37,487 bases of DNA from Alphaproteobacteria bacterium bin52 (lineage in GTDB: Bacteria > Pseudomonadota > Alphaproteobacteria > Thalassobaculales > Thalassobaculaceae), in assembly GCA_002238645.1 (NCBI GenBank), contig MPMT01000048.1, positions 1 through 37,487 of the forward strand, given 5' to 3'. The first letter of the stretch is position 1; each line of letters starts with the position of its first letter. The notes beneath the pieces were generated by a model that worked only from the letters and a program-made list of their open reading frames with translations, did not search any database and had not been told where the DNA came from. The position numbers and the translations under genes were made by a program. This document shows, in pieces, positions 33,087-37,487 of the stretch.

Positions 33087-34343
33087 ATGGCCCAGCTCAG
33101 TGATGACTGTTTTGCTTTCGGTGGCGGGCTCACGCCGGTTGACGACGCGCTTGCGCAGCTTGCGCGGGTGCTCCCGGTGGTGGCGGAACCCGAGGAAACC
33201 GGACTTGATGCGGCGCACGGCCGCATCCTGGCGGAGGATGTTGCGGTGCGAGGGGACGTGCCGCCGCATGACAACTCCGCGGTAGACGGGTTCGCGGTGT
33301 ACTTCGATGATCTCGCACCGGGTACGGAGACCGTGCTTCCGGTGGTTGGCCGGGCCGCCGCTGGCCACCCGTACCCGAAGACCCAGCGCCGCGGCGAGGC
33401 GGTGCGGATCTTCACCGGGGCACCGATGCCGGCCGGACCGGACACGGTGATGATGCAGGAGGACTGCCGGGTGACGGACGGCGCCGTGGTGATCCGGCCC
33501 GGGATCAGTCGCGGCGCCAACCGGCGGTTTCGCGGCGAGGACCTCGAGGCCGGAACCGTGGCGCTCGAGGCCGGGCGCAGGCTGCGCGCCCAGGACGTGG
33601 GGATCGCGGCGGCGGCCGGGCACCGGACGCTGTCGGTCTATCGGCCGCTGCGCGCGGCGGTGTTCTCCACCGGCGACGAGATCTGCGATCCGGGTGTGGC
33701 GAGACCCGACGGCAAGATCTTCGACTCCAACCGGTTCGCGCTGTCGGCCGCACTTGCCGGCATGGGGTGCCGGGTCAGCGATCTCGGGATCCTGGAGGAC
33801 GACCGGGACCGGATCGGGACGGCGCTGAGCTCGGCCGCTGGCAACCACGATGTCATCGTCACGTCGGGCGGGGTGTCGACCGGTGGCGAGGACCATGTGC
33901 GCGGCGCGGTGGAGGACCACGGCTCGCTGCACGTCTGGCGGGTTGCGATCAAGCCGGGCCGGCCGGTCGCCCTCGGACAGGTCGGCCAGGTTCCGTTCAT
34001 CGGCCTGCCGGGCAACCCGGTCGCGGCCATGGTCACCTTTCTGCGGATCGCCCGCCCGCTGCTGTTGCGGCTGGCCGGTGCGACGGAGACCGAACCGCGG
34101 CTGTTCCGGGTCAGGTCGGGATTCGACTACACCAAGAAGCGCAACCGGCGCGAGTATGTCCGGGTCCGGCTCGAGGCCGACACCTGCGGCACGCTGATCG
34201 CGCGCCGCTTCCCGCGCGAAGGAGCCGGGATCCTGTCGTCGATGGTCTACGCCGACGGGCTGGTCGAACTGCCCGAGACGGTGGTCGCGGTGTCACGCGG
34301 CGATCCGGTCGATTACCTGCCGTTCAGCGAGGTCGGAGTGTGA
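33087..34343 (+). CDS. moeA: Molybdopterin molybdenumtransferase
   Basis: A 418-residue MoeA of normal length. MAQLSDDCFAFGG is the usual alphaproteobacterial opening. PPHDNSAVDGFAVYFDDL, VRIFTGAPMPAGPDTVMMQED, STGDEICDPG, DVIVTSGGVSTGGEDHVR and FIGLPGNPVAAMVTF are family motifs of domains I to III; the last two hold the molybdate/adenylyl-molybdopterin site. It inserts molybdate into adenylylated molybdopterin. No ribosome-binding site precedes the ATG, and a -10-like element lies immediately upstream. Its stop overlaps the moaD GTG. Confidence 0.95.
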   Translation: MAQLSDDCFAFGGGLTPVDDALAQLARVLPVVAEPEETGLDAAHGRILAEDVAVRGDVPPHDNSAVDGFAVYFDDLAPGTETVLPVVGRAAAGHPYPKTQRRGEAVRIFTGAPMPAGPDTVMMQEDCRVTDGAVVIRPGISRGANRRFRGEDLEAGTVALEAGRRLRAQDVGIAAAAGHRTLSVYRPLRAAVFSTGDEICDPGVARPDGKIFDSNRFALSAALAGMGCRVSDLGILEDDRDRIGTALSSAAGNHDVIVTSGGVSTGGEDHVRGAVEDHGSLHVWRVAIKPGRPVALGQVGQVPFIGLPGNPVAAMVTFLRIARPLLLRLAGATETEPRLFRVRSGFDYTKKRNRREYVRVRLEADTCGTLIARRFPREGAGILSSMVYADGLVELPETVVAVSRGDPVDYLPFSEVGV

Positions 34344-34591
34344 CGGTCCTTTATTTCGCATGGGTGCGGTCCCGGATCGGGACCGGTTCCGAGTCCATCG
34401 CGCTGCCCGACGGCGTGCGCGACGTTGCCGGCCTGATCGAGTGGCTGCAGCGGCGCGGTGGAGGCTACGCCGATGCCTTCGCCGATCCGTCGCAGGTCCG
34501 GGTTGCGGTCAACCAGGAGTACGTGGACCCCGATCACCCGCTCAGCGACGCCGACGAGGTGGCGTTCTTCCCGCCGGTGACCGGAGGGTAG
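34340..34591 (+). CDS. moaD: Molybdopterin synthase sulfur carrier subunit
   Basis: An 83-residue ubiquitin-like protein. It ends FFPPVTGG, the diglycine C-terminus that is thiocarboxylated to carry sulfur. VLYFAWVRSRIG and VNQEYVDPDHPLSDADEVAFFP are normal MoaD strands. With MoaE it forms molybdopterin synthase. The GTG start at 34340 overlaps the moeA stop (GTGA). moaE follows after four bases. Confidence 0.95.
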   Translation: MTVLYFAWVRSRIGTGSESIALPDGVRDVAGLIEWLQRRGGGYADAFADPSQVRVAVNQEYVDPDHPLSDADEVAFFPPVTGG

Positions 34592-34595
34592 CGGC

Positions 34596-35057
34596 ATGAT
34601 CCGGGTCCAGCGCGACGACTTCGACCTCGGTGCCGAGCTCGACGCGCTTGCCTGCGGCAATCACCGTGTCGGCGGCCTGGCAAGTTTCGTCGGCCTGGTG
34701 CGGGACATGGCGGGTGACGGCCCGGTCACCGCAATGACGCTCGAGCACTACCCCGGCATGACCGAGCGCCAGCTCGCCGCGATCGAGGCCGAGGCGCATC
34801 GGCGCTGGCCGCTGGAGGCGAGCCTGATCATCCACCGTTTCGGCCGACTGGAGCCGGGAGACCGGGTGGTACTGGTGGCCTGCGCCTCGGCGCACCGACA
34901 GGCGGCGCTCGCTGCCTGCCACTTCCTGATCGACTGGCTGAAGACCCGGGCGCCGTTCTGGAAGCACGAGGAGGCGCCCGACGGCGGCGGCGACTGGGTC
35001 CGGGCGCGCGAGGTCGATGACCGGGCGGCGGCCGCGTGGGACCGGAACGAAGGCTGA
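34596..35057 (+). CDS. moaE: Molybdopterin synthase catalytic subunit
   Basis: A 153-residue MoaE. Conserved blocks are GGLASFVGLVRD, LEHYPGMTERQLAAIEAEA, IIHRFGRLEPGDRVVLVACASAHR and DWLKTRAPFWKHE, the last with the active-site Lys residues. It converts cyclic pyranopterin monophosphate to molybdopterin using sulfur from MoaD. It ends four bases from the convergent fmt stop, so the two operons meet tail to tail with no room for a long terminator. Confidence 0.95.
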   Translation: MIRVQRDDFDLGAELDALACGNHRVGGLASFVGLVRDMAGDGPVTAMTLEHYPGMTERQLAAIEAEAHRRWPLEASLIIHRFGRLEPGDRVVLVACASAHRQAALAACHFLIDWLKTRAPFWKHEEAPDGGGDWVRAREVDDRAAAAWDRNEG

Positions 35058-35061
35058 CCGG

Positions 35062-36006
35062 TCAGTCCAGCACGCTTCCGGGTTCGACGGCGCGTCCGCG
35101 CAGGAAGTCAGGGACTGCCACCGCGCGCCGGCCCGGCCGGCAGACCCGCAGCAACCTGAGCGCCTGATCACCGCAGGCGACCGCAAGCGACCGGTCGATG
35201 ACTGTTCCCGGCCGGTCCGTGCGGCCCGAGGCGACAACCCGCGCTTCCAGGACCTTGAGGCGTTCGCCGTCCAGCGTGCACCAGGCGCCCGGCCACGGGT
35301 CGAGTGCGCGGACCTTGCGCTCGAGTTCGCCCGCCGGTCGGTGCCAGTCGAGCCTGCCGTCCCGCGGCGTGAGCCTCGGTGCATGGGGCACACCGCTGGC
35401 GGGGGGGGGGACTGGCCCGTCCCGGCCCGGGGCTATCCCGTCGAGTGCCCGGCAAACCAGCCGGGCGCCGAGCCGGGCCAGCCGGTCATGCAATTGCCCG
35501 CCGGTGATCGTGTCGGGCAGTTCGATCCGCTCCGAGCGGACCACCGCGCCGGTGTCGAGCCCGGCATCCATCTGCATGATCGACACCCCGCTTTCGCGAT
35601 CGCCGGCCATGATGCAGTACTGGATCGGCGCCGCACCCCGCCATCGCGGCAGCAGCGACGCGTGTATGTTGAAACATCCGAGCCTCGGCGCCGCCAGCAC
35701 ACGGGTCGGCAGCAGCAACCCGTAGGCGGCCACCACCGCCGCGTCGCATCCGGCGAGCAGGGAGACGTGGCGTTCCTCGCCGAGGCGTTCCGGTGTCAGC
35801 ACCGGAATGCCGTGGCTCTCGGCGGCCCGGTGCACCGGGGTCTTGTGCAGGGTGCGTCCGCGTCCGGCCGGTTTCGGGGCACGGGTGAAGACCACCGCGA
35901 TCTCGTGCCCGGCAGCGCGCAGCGCATCGAAGGCCGGTATGGCAAAATCCGGGGTACCCATGAAGGCGAGACGCAGGCGCGAACCGCATGCCGGTTCGCT
36001 TGCCAT
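35062..36006 (-). CDS. fmt: Methionyl-tRNA formyltransferase
   Basis: A 314-residue enzyme. RLAFMGTPDFAIPAFDAL opens the formyl-transferase domain; FNIHASLLPRWRGAAPI holds the catalytic Asn and His, and IMQMDAGLDTG the catalytic Asp. The C-terminal beta-barrel contains ALDPWPGAWCTLDGERLKVLEA. It formylates initiator Met-tRNA using 10-formyl-THF. The ATG overlaps the def stop (ATGA). A run of ten C on the coding strand (35401-35410 as G) encodes Pro-Pro-Pro at the interdomain linker; the local length equals that of other Fmt proteins, so the frame is intact. Confidence 0.95.
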   Translation of the reverse strand: MASEPACGSRLRLAFMGTPDFAIPAFDALRAAGHEIAVVFTRAPKPAGRGRTLHKTPVHRAAESHGIPVLTPERLGEERHVSLLAGCDAAVVAAYGLLLPTRVLAAPRLGCFNIHASLLPRWRGAAPIQYCIMAGDRESGVSIMQMDAGLDTGAVVRSERIELPDTITGGQLHDRLARLGARLVCRALDGIAPGRDGPVPPPASGVPHAPRLTPRDGRLDWHRPAGELERKVRALDPWPGAWCTLDGERLKVLEARVVASGRTDRPGTVIDRSLAVACGDQALRLLRVCRPGRRAVAVPDFLRGRAVEPGSVLD

Positions 36007-36533
36007 CAGGCCGCGCCGGTCCGGGCACGTTCCCTGCGCGCCTTGACCATCTTCTTCAGGATCATGTTGCGGCGCAGCGGCGAGAGGTGATCGACGAACA
36101 GGATGCCATCAAGGTGGTCGAGTTCGTGCTGGACGCAGATCGCCTCCAGACCCTCCGCGTCGAGCGAGCGTTTCGTCCCGGTCTCGTCGATGTAGCGCAC
36201 GGTGACCGCGCGTGCCCGTTCGACTTCCCCGACATGTCCCGGCAGCGACAGGCAGCCTTCCTCGCTGACAACCCGCTCGGGCGAGACCGCCACCAGTTCC
36301 GGGTTCGCCATGCGCAGCGGTTGCGAGCCGGTGCCGCGGGGAGCGCACTCCACGACGACGACCCGATCGAGTACTCCGAGCTGCGGCGCCGCCAGCCCGA
36401 TCCCGTTGTTCGCCCGCATTGTCTCGACCATGTCGTCCATCAGGCCGCGGACACCGTCGTCAACGGCACGGACCGGTCGTGCGCGGGTCTTCAGCATCGG
36501 GTCGGGGGCAAGGATGATCGGACGGACAGCCAT
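36006..36533 (-). CDS. def: Peptide deformylase
   Basis: A 175-residue type 1 deformylase with all three motifs: GIGLAAPQ, EEGCLSLPG with the metal-binding Cys, and QHELDHLDG (HExxH). It removes the formyl group from nascent proteins and pairs with fmt, which overlaps its stop. I place the start at ATG 36533 (MAVRPIILAPDPML); a GTG two codons upstream is possible. The upstream ribosome-binding site is weak. Confidence 0.95.
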   Translation of the reverse strand: MAVRPIILAPDPMLKTRARPVRAVDDGVRGLMDDMVETMRANNGIGLAAPQLGVLDRVVVVECAPRGTGSQPLRMANPELVAVSPERVVSEEGCLSLPGHVGEVERARAVTVRYIDETGTKRSLDAEGLEAICVQHELDHLDGILFVDHLSPLRRNMILKKMVKARRERARTGAA

Positions 36534-36590
36534 GGTCACTCGGTTCTGCGCGGTCTGGGATGCGTGCTTAGGCCAGGGCAGTGCCGCGGG

Positions 36591-37487
36591 TCAATCGACG
36601 AGCCTGTGAAACGGCAGGTCTCCGGCTGGCCGGACATGCCCGGTCACCTCGCCGCGACGGTTGTGGACGGCGGGGTTGGCGACATCGTCGAGGGCAGAGC
36701 GGGTTGCGTCATCGAGCAGGCCGAGGCAATGAAGCACCTCGACCATCAGTACGCCGCCGGCCCGGCCATTGCCGTCCTCGATCTTCAGCGCAATGCCGAT
36801 GCCGTGATCGGGCGCGGCGGCGCAGTACACGCCCTCGGCTCCCGTCTTGACCACGATCCGGCCCCGTGCGGCGGTCATGATTCGGGTGCAGCCGCGGCCG
36901 GACCCTGCGACCAGCCATGGCTCCGAGGCCATGGCCGCGACCACACGCCGTGCGGCGCGCTGCCGACGTTCGGGCTGGTCGGCCGGGTCCGACAGCCTTG
37001 CCATGGCGAGCGCGATGTTGCCGAGCGGCATCGCGAGGACCGGAATGCCACAGCCGTCGCGCCCGCGCGCGGCATCGGACAGGTCCAGACCGGTCATTTC
37101 CTCGAGAATGCCGAGCACGATCTGTTGCACCGGGTGATCCAGTTCGACGTAGCCGCGCACATCGCATCCCATGTGCCGCGCCAGTGCCAGGAATCCGGTG
37201 TGCTTGCCGGAACAGTTGTTGTGTTCCGGCCCGGCCGATCCCCCGCTGCGCAGAAGCGCGCAGGCCGAGGGCTCGTGGGATGGCAGGTGGGCGCCGCATT
37301 CAAGGTGGCCGGGCGCGAGGCCAAGCTCCGCGAGCCCGTGGCGGGCGGCGGCCGTGTTGGGGGGGGGGGGGGGCGGGGCCACGCGCGGGGAGCCAGTGGC
37401 GGACCAGGGACACGTGGCGCCGTTCCCCACCATGACTGGCGCACGCCAGTGCAAGGCGGTCGTGCCCGTACCCGTCAGCGGCACCCG
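36591..37487 (-). CDS. L-asparaginase II (Rhizobium etli-type), 5' truncated by window edge and frame-broken
   Basis: The continuous frame to 36591 carries HLECGAHLPSHEPSA, EHNNCSGKHTGFLAL (the Cys-Ser-Gly-Lys active-site segment), DGCGIPVLAMPLGNIALA, TRIMTAARGRIVVKTGAEGVY and a normal C-terminus. Upstream of a 15-base G run (37359-37373) the true frame changes: 37411-37487 reads AADGYGHDRLALACASHGGE, excellent family sequence, in another frame. About 52 bases between them (37359-37410) are a corrupted copy of the following coding stretch. The enzyme hydrolyses asparagine to aspartate and ammonia. The first roughly 60 residues, including the Ser/Lys catalytic pair, lie outside the window. Confidence 0.8.
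   Translation of the reverse strand, partial: RVPLTGTGTTALHWRAPVMVGNGATCPWSATGSPRVAPPPPPPNTAAARHGLAELGLAPGHLECGAHLPSHEPSACALLRSGGSAGPEHNNCSGKHTGFLALARHMGCDVRGYVELDHPVQQIVLGILEEMTGLDLSDAARGRDGCGIPVLAMPLGNIALAMARLSDPADQPERRQRAARRVVAAMASEPWLVAGSGRGCTRIMTAARGRIVVKTGAEGVYCAAAPDHGIGIALKIEDGNGRAGGVLMVEVLHCLGLLDDATRSALDDVANPAVHNRRGEVTGHVRPAGDLPFHRLVD
37315..37410 (-). repeat. Imperfect tandem copy with G15 run inside the asparaginase gene
   Basis: On the coding strand, 37374-37410 encodes RHWLPARGPAP and the downstream clean segment encodes RHGLAELGLAP, with matching bases CCGCCAC, GGCTC and TGGCC. The copies are joined by 15 C (15 G on the plus strand at 37359-37373). The extra length is 1 modulo 3, which explains the frame change. 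Confidence 0.6.

Noticed and set aside
1..37487. tRNA, rRNA, CRISPR arrays, complete insertion sequences or prophage genes
   Set aside because: No T-loop-like cloverleaf, no spaced repeat array and no transposase or phage protein was seen on either strand.

Overview
The window is GC-rich and almost fully coding. Codons are strongly GC3-biased, GTG starts are common, and genes overlap head-to-tail by ATGA or GTGA. Gene content (def-fmt, uvrC, pgsA, moaD-moaE, folB with a pteridine-reductase-like SDR, a YejABEF-like peptide importer, a MoeA opening MAQLSDDCFAFGG) points to an alphaproteobacterium, probably a Rhodospirillales-like lineage. That placement is inferred from protein style, not from a marker gene. 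I saw no rRNA, tRNA, CRISPR array or complete insertion sequence.

Layout. 1-430: edge region with a 13-bp direct repeat and a 3'-terminal remnant of an MmeI-type DNA methyltransferase gene. 430-3065: a PaaI-type thioesterase, an orphan branched-chain-amino-acid-type binding protein and a zinc-ribbon Nudix hydrolase. 2996-13011: the most unusual locus. A minus-strand operon (ABC exporter-like protein, stand-alone cyclic-nucleotide-binding protein, methyltransferase) is divergent from a tightly overlapping plus-strand operon of four glycosyltransferases, a histidine phosphatase and a polysaccharide deacetylase. 13008-19448: a small membrane protein coupled to a complete peptide-type ABC importer. 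19439-24141: a hydratase, three SDRs and a hydrolase-like/methyltransferase fusion. 24913-27275: a small membrane protein, a radical SAM protein and a Ca2+/Na+ antiporter. 27236-29004: folB, a FolM-like SDR and a hot-dog thioesterase. 29309-35057: uvrC, then pgsA-mobB-moeA-moaD-moaE (phospholipid and molybdenum cofactor synthesis). 35062-37487: fmt, def and an edge-truncated asparaginase, all on the minus strand.

The best candidate for an undescribed system is 2996-13011. The ABC protein has an exporter-type membrane domain, but every catalytic landmark of its nucleotide-binding domain is altered: Walker A Lys is Thr, the Q-loop Gln is Pro, LSGGQ is LTAAQ, Walker B Asp-Glu is Asn-Gln, and the H-loop His is Gln. 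The domain is also split by about 280 residues that repeat its own NILxG segment. It is co-transcribed with a cNMP-binding protein whose phosphate-binding cassette is intact, and it faces the polysaccharide operon across a 250-bp region with candidate promoters in both directions. I infer a surface-glycan assembly locus in which a non-hydrolysing ABC-like membrane protein acts as scaffold, sensor or conduit, perhaps controlled by a cyclic nucleotide.

Two genes carry frame breaks with the same signature, a noisy imperfect tandem copy of adjacent coding sequence: the third glycosyltransferase (around 10390-10445) and the asparaginase (37359-37410, with a run of 15 G). In both, the flanking frames resume as good family sequence. 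Assembly error is the leading explanation, ahead of true mutation.
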